64,000 bases of DNA, from contig JAJDIC010000001.1 of the NCBI GenBank assembly GCA_030266525.1, positions 5,901-69,900 on the forward strand, given 5' to 3'. The notes under the pieces are model-generated. The model was not told where the DNA came from. It saw only the letters and a program-made list of their open reading frames with translations, and did no database searches. The stretch comes from Desulfovibrio sp. OttesenSCG-928-G15. Lineage in GTDB: Bacteria; Desulfobacterota; Desulfovibrionia; Desulfovibrionales; Desulfovibrionaceae. A program made the translations under genes and the position numbers. Of this stretch, positions 25,088 through 33,957 are shown piece after piece (the first letter of the stretch is position 1; every line of letters begins with the position of its first letter).

Positions 25088-25734
25088 ATTCCGTGTTTCC
25101 GCTCGATTTTTGCCATCAGGCGCTCCGTAACAGTCTCAAGCCCTGCGGTGACAGGGTTTTGACTGGATGTGCGACAGGTGTTCAAGACAGGCGGTGTGAG
25201 CGCTCTTGTCGTACAGCACGACGGCAACGGCAAGAAGCAGTTCTGTACTCTGGGCCGGGTGGAACATTTTATCGGCCTGCATCAATGATGTCCAGTGTGC
25301 TGTCCCCATTGCGCTCATAGCGGACGGACATGCAAACCGCAAGATGATTCCTTACTCGCATATTTTTCACCGACGGTCAGCAAAACTTTTTCAGTGCAAA
25401 CGGCGGTTTGTCCGACCGGGGCCTGAGTCTGAACCCGGCCCGCGCAAGCCGCCGGGTTCGGAAAACAGCCTTGTCAGCAAAGAGCAAGTGGCATAAGAAT
25501 ACACCAGGCCGAGTTTTCGGCAGTTATCTGCCAGAGCAAAGTATCGTTGAGTTTTGCCGTTTAGCGGCGGGCAAAGCTCAGTGCCAATGTCTCCGACCCG
25601 CCTACGGCACACTCGAGGCAAGGATTTGAGGACAAATCCTTGCAGAGCGCGTATACATTTGCAATGGTAACATACTCTGGTCGGCAATGTAGTGAATGTG
25701 CCCGTCTGCAATTCCCCAACCCCCAAAGAGTCCC
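25088..25734. other. 647-base region without a convincing gene; holds repeat copy 2
   Basis: The region lies between the sulfatase start (minus) and hisC (plus). A short minus-strand frame (25136-25342, best ATG near 25320, about 60 codons, FHPAQSTELLLAVAVVLYDKSAHTACLEHL) is open but has no strong ribosome site and no recognised family. Bases 25546-25685 duplicate the 3' end and downstream flank of the sulfatase gene, so part of the region may be a gene remnant. Confidence 0.5.
25546..25685. repeat. Direct repeat, copy 2, with a remnant of the sulfatase 3' end
   Basis: Same segment order as 23450-23560 with an insertion of about 20 bases after GGGCAAAGC. On the minus strand it reads DQSMLP in place of DQSILP, but the stop codon is lost (CCATTG instead of CCATAG). 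Its own hairpin CAAGGATTTG/CAAATCCTTG has compensating changes relative to CACGGATTTG/CAAATCCGTG in copy 1. Confidence 0.75.
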
Positions 25735-26850
25735 ATGCCGTCATTCCCGTTTCCTGTCCGTCCTGAAGTTCTGGCGTTTGAACCGTACAGTCCCGGTCTT
25801 TCCATTGATGAAATCCGGGCAAAATACGGCCTTGAGTCTGTGGTCAAGCTGGCCAGCAATGAAAACCCGCTGGGCACGTCGCCTGTGGTGCAAAAGGTTA
25901 TTCGCGAGTATGCGGCCATGGCCTTTCGGTATGCGCAGTCAGGTAATCCCAGGCTTGTTCGGGCTATTGCAGACCATCTGGGAGTAGCGCCCGATCTGAT
26001 TGTGCCGGGCAACGGCTCGGATGAGGTGATTGACTTGCTGGTGCGCGTGGTGCCCACGCCGGGCGTACACAACATTGTCGCTTCCAGGCCGTCTTTCAGC
26101 ATGTATCGCATTCAAAGCCGCCTGTGCGGGGTAGAATTTCGCCAGGTGCCGTTGAACGATGACTTTTCCTTTGACTGGCAAGGGCTTTTGCAGGCCGTTG
26201 ACGAGCAAACGGCCATGGTTTTTATCACCACACCGGACAATCCTTCGGGCTGGTGCCCGTCTGTTGCCGAGGTTGAGGCCTTTGCCACCAGGCTGCCGCC
26301 TTCCTGTTTGCTGGTTGTCGATGAAGCGTATATGGATTTTTGTGCGGACAGCCGTGAGCACTCTCTGTTTGAGCGCTTTGCACAGTTTCCCAACCTGGTT
26401 TTGCTGCGCACCTTTTCCAAAAGCTACGGCCTGGCTGGAATTCGCCTTGGCTACGGGATCATGCCAAAGCCCCTGGCAGATGCCTTGCGTAGTGTGCACA
26501 TGCCTTTTTCCATCAATATTCTGGCCGAAGCAGCCGGAATTGCCGCACTTGCAGATACGGCCTTTTATGAGCAGACCATGCGTACCGTGCGCGAAGGCAG
26601 GCAGTATATTACGGAAAAACTTGGTGCCATGGGCTGCCGTGTGTTCCCTTCCATGGCCAATTTCGTAATGTTCACCCTGCCGGATTCGTGCAAAAAAGAC
26701 GCGCTGGCGGTGTTTGAAGCCCTGCTTTCCAGAGGCATGATTATCCGCCCGCTGAAAAGTTACGGCTTGCCGGAGCATTTGCGCGTGAGCATTGGCTCCA
26801 TGGATGAAAACAGTCTGTTTGTCCGACTCTTGAGCGAGGTACTTGCGTGA
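25735..26850 (+). CDS. hisC: Histidinol-phosphate aminotransferase
   Basis: A PLP enzyme of 371 residues that transaminates imidazole acetol phosphate in histidine synthesis. Features are KLASNENPLGTSP near the start, ISPSQ-type region NGSDEVIDLLVRV, PDNPSG, VDEAYMDF, and the Schiff-base Lys in RTFSKSYGLAGIRLGYG. ATG 25735 is chosen (AAAGAG upstream); ATG 25696 has no ribosome site and would add residues not found in the family. The stop TGA overlaps the GTG start of the next gene, so the two are coupled. Some HisC-like enzymes also act on aromatic amino acids. Confidence 0.93.
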   Translation: MPSFPFPVRPEVLAFEPYSPGLSIDEIRAKYGLESVVKLASNENPLGTSPVVQKVIREYAAMAFRYAQSGNPRLVRAIADHLGVAPDLIVPGNGSDEVIDLLVRVVPTPGVHNIVASRPSFSMYRIQSRLCGVEFRQVPLNDDFSFDWQGLLQAVDEQTAMVFITTPDNPSGWCPSVAEVEAFATRLPPSCLLVVDEAYMDFCADSREHSLFERFAQFPNLVLLRTFSKSYGLAGIRLGYGIMPKPLADALRSVHMPFSINILAEAAGIAALADTAFYEQTMRTVREGRQYITEKLGAMGCRVFPSMANFVMFTLPDSCKKDALAVFEALLSRGMIIRPLKSYGLPEHLRVSIGSMDENSLFVRLLSEVLA

Positions 26851-28013
26851 GCGACAAAGCCATGATCATTACCATTGACGGTCCTGCCGGGGTGGGCAAA
26901 AGCTCGCTGGCCGGACGTTTGGCCGAAGACTTCGGCGTTGCCTACCTGGACACAGGGGCCATGTTCCGCAAAGTGGCGCTGCACCTCGCGGATCGCCTTG
27001 GCGAAGCGCAGGTTGCGCCGGGGGATGAGCTTGCCCGGCTTTTGGAAGAATGCTCTTTTTCTTTACAGGGCAACGGGGCGCAAACAAGGCTATTGTGTAA
27101 CGGCACTCTGGTCGGTGATGAAGTGCGCTCTGAAAAAGCCGGTATGATGGCGGCCAGGGTTGCCGGAATTCCCCAGGTCCGGGATTTTTTGAAGGCCAGG
27201 CAGCAGCAGCTTGGATCCGAATTTTCCCTGGTTGCCGAAGGCAGAGACATGGGTACAGTGGTTTTTCCCGCTGCCGCGTGCAAGTTTTTTCTGGACGCAA
27301 GCCCCGAAGTGCGGGCACAGCGCCGCTATTTACAGTTGCAAAAGCTTGGACAGGAAAGCGACCTCGCCCTTTTGACCGCCCAGATAGCCGAGCGCGACGC
27401 CAGCGACCGCAACCGTCCCGTGGCTCCGCTTAAACCGGCGGAAGACGCATGTATCATTGATACTTCCAAGCTGAATATGGATGAGGTTTTTACCCTTATG
27501 AAAACAGTAGTTGCAGCGGGCACACAGGACGCCCCGGCCGGAGTACCCATGCGTCGCAAGGACTGCGCCCTTGCCCCGCAAGTAATAAACGAGGTTCTGG
27601 ATACGTCTGAATACGGTATTCTGGCTCTTAACGACCCCAGCGGCTGGCCCTATGCCGTGCCCCTGTCTTTTGTGCATATGGATGGGGCAATTTACGTGCA
27701 CTGCGCGACAAGCGGAAGAAAAAATACCCTGATCACCCAGTGCGACAAGGTCTGCTTCACCACGGTATGCGACACCAAGCCCGTATACCTGACAGACTTT
27801 TCCACCTACTACAAAAGCATCATGGTCTTCGGCAAAGTCCGCGAAGTGACGCAAGAACAGGAAAAAAACAGGGCACTCCACGCCCTGGCAAAAAAATATC
27901 TGCCAGACCACATGGACAAGGCAGACGACGGCATAGCAAAATACGCCACAAGGACCAAAGTATACAAAATCAGCATGGACGTAGTAAGCGGCAAAGGCAA
28001 AGTAGAAAAGTAG
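26847..28013 (+). CDS. cmk: Cytidylate kinase fused to a pyridoxamine 5'-phosphate oxidase-like (NimA-type) flavin domain
   Basis: A 388-residue fusion starting at GTG 26847. Residues 5-220 are CMP kinase: P-loop DGPAGVGKSS, LDTGAMFRKVA, and GRDMGTVVFP, completing nucleotide salvage by CMP/dCMP phosphorylation. Residues about 230-388 form a split-barrel flavin-binding domain like those of PNPOx/NimA proteins: MRRKDCAL near the start, YGILALNDPSGWPYAVPLSFVH, AIYVHCATSGRKN, and VMVFGKVREV-type strand (IMVFGKVREVT). Such domains bind FMN or heme and are often found as small stand-alone reductases. The join has no stop, frameshift or internal ribosome site that I can see. I know of no established role for this combination. 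Confidence 0.88.
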   Translation: MSDKAMIITIDGPAGVGKSSLAGRLAEDFGVAYLDTGAMFRKVALHLADRLGEAQVAPGDELARLLEECSFSLQGNGAQTRLLCNGTLVGDEVRSEKAGMMAARVAGIPQVRDFLKARQQQLGSEFSLVAEGRDMGTVVFPAAACKFFLDASPEVRAQRRYLQLQKLGQESDLALLTAQIAERDASDRNRPVAPLKPAEDACIIDTSKLNMDEVFTLMKTVVAAGTQDAPAGVPMRRKDCALAPQVINEVLDTSEYGILALNDPSGWPYAVPLSFVHMDGAIYVHCATSGRKNTLITQCDKVCFTTVCDTKPVYLTDFSTYYKSIMVFGKVREVTQEQEKNRALHALAKKYLPDHMDKADDGIAKYATRTKVYKISMDVVSGKGKVEK

Positions 28014-28020
28014 GGCACCC

Positions 28021-28114
28021 GGAAACGCTGAGTTTTTTCGTCTGGCAAGGCGCGCGTCCCTTTTGAAGTGGGGCTGGACATACCGTTCTGCAGTACAGGC
28101 CGTTCTGCAGTACT
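28021..28114 (+). repeat. Partial copy of the long-palindrome element right after cmk
   Basis: Bases 28021-28059 repeat the left arm of the palindrome at 28191-28230 almost exactly (GGAAACGCTGAGTTTTTT...GGCGCGCGTCC). The right arm is missing; instead a 14-base unit CCGTTCTGCAGTAC occurs twice at 28083-28113. The element begins 7 bases after the cmk stop. Confidence 0.75.
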
Positions 28115-28189
28115 GCCCCCATGCCTCCCGGCAGTTCTTGTGAAAGGGAAGCGAAGCACCCTCTTTCCTTATCCCAAACCGCGAGAGTT

Positions 28190-28321
28190 GCGGAAACGCT
28201 GAGTTTTTTTTGTCTGGCAAGGCGCGCGTCCATTTTTTCAGGGGGCTGGACTCTTCAGTCCTGCCCCCTGAAAAAATGGACGCAGCAACGCAGTCCAGAC
28301 GGAAAAACTCAGCGTTTCCGC
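28190..28321. repeat. 132-bp near-perfect palindrome (copy A), overlapping the manC stop
   Basis: The outer arms GCGGAAACGCTGAG and CTCAGCGTTTCCGC, and the inner arms CGTCCATTTTTTCAGGGGGC and its complement, pair around a CTT loop; a middle segment is asymmetric (GGCAAGGCGCG versus ACTGCGTTGCTGCG in complement). The right arm encodes the last codons of manC (RKR stop). It can act as a terminator for both cmk and manC. Confidence 0.9.
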
Positions 28322-29745
28322 CCGTAGGTGTCGGCGTAGCGGACGATATCATCCTCACCGAGGTAACTGCCGGTCTGGATTTCAATTACTTCGAGCGGGA
28401 TAAGGCCGGGGTTTTCCAGCCGGTGCCGGGTGGCGAGCGGGATATAGGTGGACTGGTCTTCCTTGAAGATAAGCTCCTGTTCTCCCAGGGTAACTTTGGC
28501 GGTGCCCTTCACAACAACCCAGTGTTCGGCGCGGTGGTGGTGCATTTGCATGGAAAGCACGCCGCCGGGTTTGACGATAATTCGCTTGACCTGAAAGCGG
28601 TTGCCCTCAGCCAGCACTTCATACGAACCCCAGGGCCGGAACACGCGCAGGTGGGTGTCTGTTTCCTGGCGTTTGCTTTTTTTCATCGCGTCGAGCAGGG
28701 TTTTTACTTCCTGGCTTCTGTCGCGCGGCAATACCAGCACAGCATCGGCTGTTTCCACCACGCTGAGGCCCTCAAGGCCGATTGCTGCGACCAGCCTGTG
28801 ACTGGAATGCACGTAGCAGTTTTTGCTGTCCAGTACGATAACATCGCCGTTAACAGCGTTGCCGCTGGCATCCTTGTCAGCCGAGGCGTAAAACGATTCC
28901 CACGACCCCATGTCGTTCCACCCGGCTTTCAGTGGCGCAACCGCCGCTTTTTCCGTGTGTTCCATAACCGCGTAGTCAATGGAAGTGGCAGGGAAAGCCT
29001 TAAAAGCGTCTTGCGAAAAGCGCGTAAAATCCAGATCCGGTTGCCGGGTTTCCCAGGTGCCCAGGGCTGCCTCATGCACGGCGGGCGCGTAGCGGGCCAG
29101 TTCTTCCAGAAATACGGAAGCGCGGAACAGGAAAATGCCGCTGTTCCACAAATATCCCCCTTCGGCCAGCATGGCTCTTGCTGCGGGTGCATCCGGCTTT
29201 TCCACAAAGCGTTCAACCGCATGCACCTCGGGATAGAGCGCCTTTCCCATGCGTATATAGCCATAGCCGGTTTCCGGGAGGGAGGGGGTAACGCCGAAAA
29301 CCACCAGCCCGCCTTCTTCCGCCGCGCGAAGGGCCAGGCAAAGGCTTTCAGAAAAAGCCTCCACCGGCTCAATGATATGGTCAGAACTCAAAACCAGCAG
29401 GATGGGGTCTTCTTCCTCACAGCTTTCACGTATGGCCAGCGCGCCAAGGGCAATGGCCGGGGCCGTATTTCGCCCCTCCGGCTCAAGCAGTATGGTTGAT
29501 TTGGCAGCGTCTTGCGTAAGCAAACCGTGTTCCTGCAAGATGGCGGCGGCCAGAAAGCGCTGTTCATCATTGCAGATTACAAGCGGAGGAACCGCGCTTG
29601 ATAAAGCCATGGCCCGGCGCAGGGTTTGCCCGAACAGCGTGTCGCCACTCAAGTCCATAAACTGTTTGGGATACAGCCTTCGGGAAAGAGGCCAAAGCCG
29701 GGTGCCGCTGCCGCCGCTCAGAATGATGGGATGGATGGGGTGCAT
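28309..29745 (-). CDS. manC: Mannose-1-phosphate guanylyltransferase/mannose-6-phosphate isomerase
   Basis: A 478-residue bifunctional enzyme for GDP-mannose. Residues 1-340 are the nucleotidyltransferase: LSGGSGTRLWPLSR, YPKQF, ILLEPEGRNTAPA, and FVEKPD. Residues about 350-478 are the cupin PMI domain: RPWGSYEVLAEGNRFQVKRI, QMHHHRAEHW with metal-binding His, and EDDIVRYADTYGR. GDP-mannose feeds lipopolysaccharide or exopolysaccharide synthesis. Its stop lies inside the palindrome that starts at 28190. It is 143 bases downstream of alaS on the same strand, probably transcribed separately. Confidence 0.96.
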   Translation of the reverse strand: MHPIHPIILSGGSGTRLWPLSRRLYPKQFMDLSGDTLFGQTLRRAMALSSAVPPLVICNDEQRFLAAAILQEHGLLTQDAAKSTILLEPEGRNTAPAIALGALAIRESCEEEDPILLVLSSDHIIEPVEAFSESLCLALRAAEEGGLVVFGVTPSLPETGYGYIRMGKALYPEVHAVERFVEKPDAPAARAMLAEGGYLWNSGIFLFRASVFLEELARYAPAVHEAALGTWETRQPDLDFTRFSQDAFKAFPATSIDYAVMEHTEKAAVAPLKAGWNDMGSWESFYASADKDASGNAVNGDVIVLDSKNCYVHSSHRLVAAIGLEGLSVVETADAVLVLPRDRSQEVKTLLDAMKKSKRQETDTHLRVFRPWGSYEVLAEGNRFQVKRIIVKPGGVLSMQMHHHRAEHWVVVKGTAKVTLGEQELIFKEDQSTYIPLATRHRLENPGLIPLEVIEIQTGSYLGEDDIVRYADTYGRKR

Positions 29746-29888
29746 TGTATATATTTTTTTTATTTATCCGGTTCGTTATCTGGACGTAGTGTGTCGACAC
29801 GAGTCCTTTGTGACAACGAAAAGGGCTGGAGATTCGGAACGGTTTTCCCAGGCCTCGCTCCCGTACCGGGGTATTTCAGTGACCCCGT

Positions 29889-32543
29889 TTAGGCGCCCAT
29901 GCGTTTCTTCAAGATAGCGAAGGCTTCGTCTATGCCATCCGGCTTGGTGCCGCCGGCCTGGGCCATGTCCGGCCTGCCGCCGCCCGAGCCGCCGATGGCT
30001 GCCGCCACTTCCTTGATGAGGGCCGGGGCGGTGAATTTGCCGTGCAAATCTTTTGTTACCGCCATGATCATGCTGACCTTGCCGTTTTCATCACTGGCTG
30101 TCAGGCACAGGACGCCCGAAGACAACTTGGACCGCACATCGTCTGCAAGTTCCCGCAGGCTTTTCATGTCCGGGGCGTTGGTTTTTGCCGCGAGTACGGA
30201 AACGCCGCCGATGTTCTCAACCTGTTCCATCAGGTTTCTGCCCGCGCCGGAAGCGGCATGGGCGGAGGTTTTTTCCAGCGCTTTACGCAAGCTGCGCGCT
30301 TCGTCCATAAGGCCGTGGATTCGTTTGGGAAGTTCACCGGGACGACTCTTGAGCAAGGGGTATGATTCGACCAGTTCCTGCCGCTGTTTCTGGAATAGAG
30401 CGATGGCGTTCCAGCCGGTAGCCGCCTCTATCCGCCTGACCCCGGCAGCCACGCCGGATTCGGAAATAACGGCAAACATGCCCGCTTGCCCGGTGCGCTC
30501 AAGATGTACGCCGCCGCAGAGTTCTGTGGATTCGCCCTCAATGGACACAACCCGGACCGTGTCGGCATATTTTTCACCAAAAAGCGCTATCGCGCCTTTA
30601 CCCAGGGCCTCGTCATAAGCGCAGTGCTCAACGCCGAGCGGCCTGTCAGCCAGAATGGCCCTGTTTACGCGGCTCTCCACTTCGGCCAGTTCTTCCGGGC
30701 TGAGTGCGCTTACATGGGTGAAGTCAAAACGCAGCCTGTCCGGGGCAACCAGCGAACCGGCCTGCCGGGCGTGGTCGCCCAGCACAGCGCGAAGCGCTGC
30801 ATGCAAAAGGTGGGTGCAGGTATGGTTGCGGGCCGACGCAAGGCGCGGGCCTTCTTCCACTTGCAGGCTTACTTCCGCATCCAGCAGGATTTCTCCCCCG
30901 GTAACGGTGATCTGGTGGATGGTCAGTTCGGCAGACGGCCTGAGAGTGTCGGTTACATCGGCGCTGCCATGGTTGGTGCGCATCTGCCCTGTATCGCCCA
31001 CCTGACCGCCGGATGCGCCGTAAAAGGGCGTTGCGCCTGCGACACACCAGCCTGTCGCGCCGTTACCAAGGCTGCCCACGCGCTCGCCCTCGGCATCAAG
31101 CAGGGCGATAATGCGCGATTCGCCGGAAAGCGTGTCATAGCCGGTAAAGGTGGATTGAAGTCCTTCTTCCAGCAGCGCGGAAAAGCGGGACGCGATGTCC
31201 GTTTCGCCGGACCCTTTCCAGGCAGCCTTGGCCCGGTTTTTCTGCTGTTGCATGAGTTCGCGAAAACCTTCTTCATCAACAGAGAAACCGCGCTTTTCGC
31301 TCACGTCGTTCACAATGTCCAGCGGGAAGCCGTAAGTGTCGTACAGCTTGAAAACCACATCGCCGGGAATTTGCAGGACGGCTTTTTCCGAAAGGTTGCC
31401 GAGTTCGTCTTCCAGCAGGGCCAGGCCCTTGTCCAGAGTTTTTTCAAAGCGTTCCTCTTCCTCGCGGATAACGCGGGCCATGAACTCGCGAGAGGTGAGC
31501 AACTCGGGAAAGTCTTCGCCCATGTTGTCTACAACACTGTCCGCTGTTTTGTACAGGAAGGCGGAAGGCATGCCGATAAGACGGCCAAAGCGGTAGGCGC
31601 GGCGAATGAGCCTGCGCAGCACATAGCCCCGGCCTTCGTTGGAAGGCATGATGCCGTCGGAAATCATGAAGGCCATGGAGCGGCTGTGGTCTGCGATAAC
31701 GCGCAGCGCCGTGTCCACGTCATTCGTGTCGGGCGCGCTTTTGCTGTAGCTGACGTGGGCCAGCTCACACGCGGTATTGATGATGCTGGTAAAAAGGTCT
31801 GTGTCGTAGTTGGAATACACGCCCTGACATACGGCGGAAATACGCTCAAGTCCCATGCCGGTGTCAATGCTCGGCTTTGGCAGCGGTTCGCGCTTGCCGG
31901 GAGCCAGTTCATTGAACTGCATGAACACCAGGTTCCATATTTCCAGAAAACGGTCGCAATCGCATTTGCCAATGCCGCAGTTCGGGCCGCAGGTCATGTG
32001 CTCGCCCTGATCAATAAGAATTTCAGAGCAGGGCCCGCAGGGGCCGGTGTCGCCCATGCGCCAGAAGTTGTCTTTCTCTCCCATGCGGATAATTCGCTCA
32101 AGGGGAATTTCCGTGTGTTTGAGCCAAAGCTGCTCTGCCTCGTCATCATCAAGAAATACCGTGGCGTACAGTTTGTCTTTGGGCAGGCCAAGTTCTTCGG
32201 TGATAAAGGTCCAGGCAAAGCGAATGGCGTCTTCCTTGAAGTAGTCGCCAAAGGAGAAATTGCCGAGCATTTCAAAAAAAGTGTGGTGGCGGGCCGTTCT
32301 GCCCACGTTTTCCAGGTCGTTGTGCTTGCCGCCTACGCGCAGGCACTTCTGGGCGGTGGTTGCCCTGCTGTATGCGCGCTGCTCCTGCCCCTGAAAGATT
32401 TTTTTGAACTGCACCATGCCGGAGTTGGTGAACAAAAGAGAGGGGTCGTCTTTGGGCACCAGCGAAGAAGAACGGACAATCTCGTGGCCCCTTTCCTGAT
32501 AAAACTTGAGGAAACGTCGGCGTATTTCATTGGTGGTAAGCAC
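29889..32543 (-). CDS. alaS: Alanyl-tRNA synthetase
   Basis: Charges tRNA-Ala. The product of 884 residues has the full class II layout: N-terminal catalytic core ([31 protein letters not shown]), tRNA-binding region, editing domain with [12 protein letters not shown] and [10 protein letters not shown] that form the zinc/editing site, and a C-Ala domain ending [16 protein letters not shown]. The start is GTG 32543 with AGGAG 7 bases upstream, which gives the family-standard N-terminus; the open frame reaching 32651 is leader, not protein. It lies downstream of recA, a common order in bacteria. Confidence 0.97.
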   Translation of the reverse strand: MLTTNEIRRRFLKFYQERGHEIVRSSSLVPKDDPSLLFTNSGMVQFKKIFQGQEQRAYSRATTAQKCLRVGGKHNDLENVGRTARHHTFFEMLGNFSFGDYFKEDAIRFAWTFITEELGLPKDKLYATVFLDDDEAEQLWLKHTEIPLERIIRMGEKDNFWRMGDTGPCGPCSEILIDQGEHMTCGPNCGIGKCDCDRFLEIWNLVFMQFNELAPGKREPLPKPSIDTGMGLERISAVCQGVYSNYDTDLFTSIINTACELAHVSYSKSAPDTNDVDTALRVIADHSRSMAFMISDGIMPSNEGRGYVLRRLIRRAYRFGRLIGMPSAFLYKTADSVVDNMGEDFPELLTSREFMARVIREEEERFEKTLDKGLALLEDELGNLSEKAVLQIPGDVVFKLYDTYGFPLDIVNDVSEKRGFSVDEEGFRELMQQQKNRAKAAWKGSGETDIASRFSALLEEGLQSTFTGYDTLSGESRIIALLDAEGERVGSLGNGATGWCVAGATPFYGASGGQVGDTGQMRTNHGSADVTDTLRPSAELTIHQITVTGGEILLDAEVSLQVEEGPRLASARNHTCTHLLHAALRAVLGDHARQAGSLVAPDRLRFDFTHVSALSPEELAEVESRVNRAILADRPLGVEHCAYDEALGKGAIALFGEKYADTVRVVSIEGESTELCGGVHLERTGQAGMFAVISESGVAAGVRRIEAATGWNAIALFQKQRQELVESYPLLKSRPGELPKRIHGLMDEARSLRKALEKTSAHAASGAGRNLMEQVENIGGVSVLAAKTNAPDMKSLRELADDVRSKLSSGVLCLTASDENGKVSMIMAVTKDLHGKFTAPALIKEVAAAIGGSGGGRPDMAQAGGTKPDGIDEAFAILKKRMGA

Positions 32544-32606
32544 GGTAAGCTCCTGAACTGGAAAGTGGAGGGAACGCGGTTTTTTACGTTTGGGCTTTGG
32601 CTTCGT

Positions 32607-32693
32607 CCTTTTTCGGGGCGGGCAGGACAAAAACATCCAGCCCGCCCACAAAAAGATCCCGCTCCTGATTAGAGGAAAAACTCAGCGTTGCCT
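32607..32693. repeat. Degenerate member of the long-palindrome family between recA and alaS
   Basis: A hairpin CTTTTTCGGGGCGGGCAGGA paired with TCC-GCCCGCCC...AAAAAG (32609-32656) followed, next to the recA stop, by GGAAAAACTCAGCGTTGCC, the same outer-arm sequence as at 28302-28321. It starts directly at the recA stop codon, as the other copies do with their genes, and can terminate recA transcription. Confidence 0.65.
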
Positions 32694-33778
32694 TAATCTT
32701 CGTCACCGGGAACAAGACCGGCCTCATCTTCCAGATCCGATTCGGCCTTGACCAGGGCATCCGGGTTCATGCCCAGATGTTCAATGATCTTGCGCTCGAT
32801 TTCAAGACGAAGTTCATCATTTTCTTCAAGCAGGGCGCGGGCGTTTTCTTTTCCCTGACCGAGCCGCTCCTTGTCGTAGGAAAGCCAGGAGCCACTCTTT
32901 TCCACGATACCAGCTTCAATGCCAAGATCAATGATTTCTCCCGAACGGGAGATGCCCGTGCCGTAAATTATATCAAAAAGGGCAGAGCGGAACGGCGGGG
33001 CCACCTTGTTCTTGACCACTTTCACCCTGGTGCGGTTGCCGAAAACTTCTTCCTTGTCTTTCAGGCTTTGAATGCGGCGTATATCCATACGGATGGTGGC
33101 GTAAAATTTCAGCGCGTGTCCGCCGGTGGTCGTTTCCGGGCTGCCGTACCCGGTAACGCCGATTTTCATGCGGATCTGGTTAATGAAAATGACAGCGGTG
33201 CGCGACTTGTGGATGGAGCCTGTAAGCTTGCGCAAGGCGTGCGACATCAGGCGGGCCTGGCCGCCGACCTGGGTTTCCCCCATGTTGCCTTCCAGTTCGG
33301 CCTGGGGAATGAGGGCGGCAACAGAGTCGACAACAACAAGATCAACCGCGCCGGAGCGTACGAGAAGGTCCGCTATTTCAAGGGCCTGTTCGCCAAAGTC
33401 GGGCTGGGAAATGAGCAGCTCGTCCGTATTTACGCCGAGCCGCTTTGCATAGTTGATGTCGAGCGCGTGCTCGGCGTCGATAAAGGCACACACGCCGCCA
33501 AGCTTTTGCGCTTCGGCGATGATGTGCAGGGTAAGCGTTGTCTTGCCCGAAGATTCAGGGCCATATATTTCAGAAACCCGGCCACGCGGAATGCCGCCAA
33601 TGCCGAGCGCCAGGTCAAGGCCTATGGAGCCGGTCGGAATGGCCGGTATGTTCACATGGGTTTTGTCGGAAAGCTTCATGATAGCGCCGGCCCCATGCTT
33701 GCGCTCAATGGTGGACAGGGCACTGGAAAGCGCTTCGGCGCGTAGTTCTTCAGGGGAAAGAGCGGGTTTTTTGGCCAT
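32693..33778 (-). CDS. recA: Recombinase RecA
   Basis: The DNA strand-exchange protein and SOS coprotease, 361 residues, normal length. It has Walker [10 protein letters not shown], the MAW-type start of the core ([12 protein letters not shown]), loop L1/L2 regions ([46 protein letters not shown]), and the acidic C-terminus. Its own promoter lies in the 179-base divergent region upstream; no clear SOS box was identified there. alaS follows after a palindromic spacer. Confidence 0.98.
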   Translation of the reverse strand: MAKKPALSPEELRAEALSSALSTIERKHGAGAIMKLSDKTHVNIPAIPTGSIGLDLALGIGGIPRGRVSEIYGPESSGKTTLTLHIIAEAQKLGGVCAFIDAEHALDINYAKRLGVNTDELLISQPDFGEQALEIADLLVRSGAVDLVVVDSVAALIPQAELEGNMGETQVGGQARLMSHALRKLTGSIHKSRTAVIFINQIRMKIGVTGYGSPETTTGGHALKFYATIRMDIRRIQSLKDKEEVFGNRTRVKVVKNKVAPPFRSALFDIIYGTGISRSGEIIDLGIEAGIVEKSGSWLSYDKERLGQGKENARALLEENDELRLEIERKIIEHLGMNPDALVKAESDLEDEAGLVPGDED

Positions 33779-33957
33779 CGGGCGAATACTCCGTAAGTTG
33801 ATTGCATCAGAAAACGCCGCGCAAAAAGAACATTGCCCGGAGCTTCCGCAAGAGCAGTTTACTTAACAGAACACGTCTTCAAAGTCACCTTCTTTCTCTT
33901 GCTATCATTGGACCATAGCTGTACACGACAGAGCAAATACGACTGGAGTCCTCTCAT

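Noticed and set aside
30486..32672. 728-codon open frame on the plus strand opposite alaS
   Set aside because: Alanyl-tRNA synthetase on the other strand is unambiguous; the long frame is a product of high GC codon bias.
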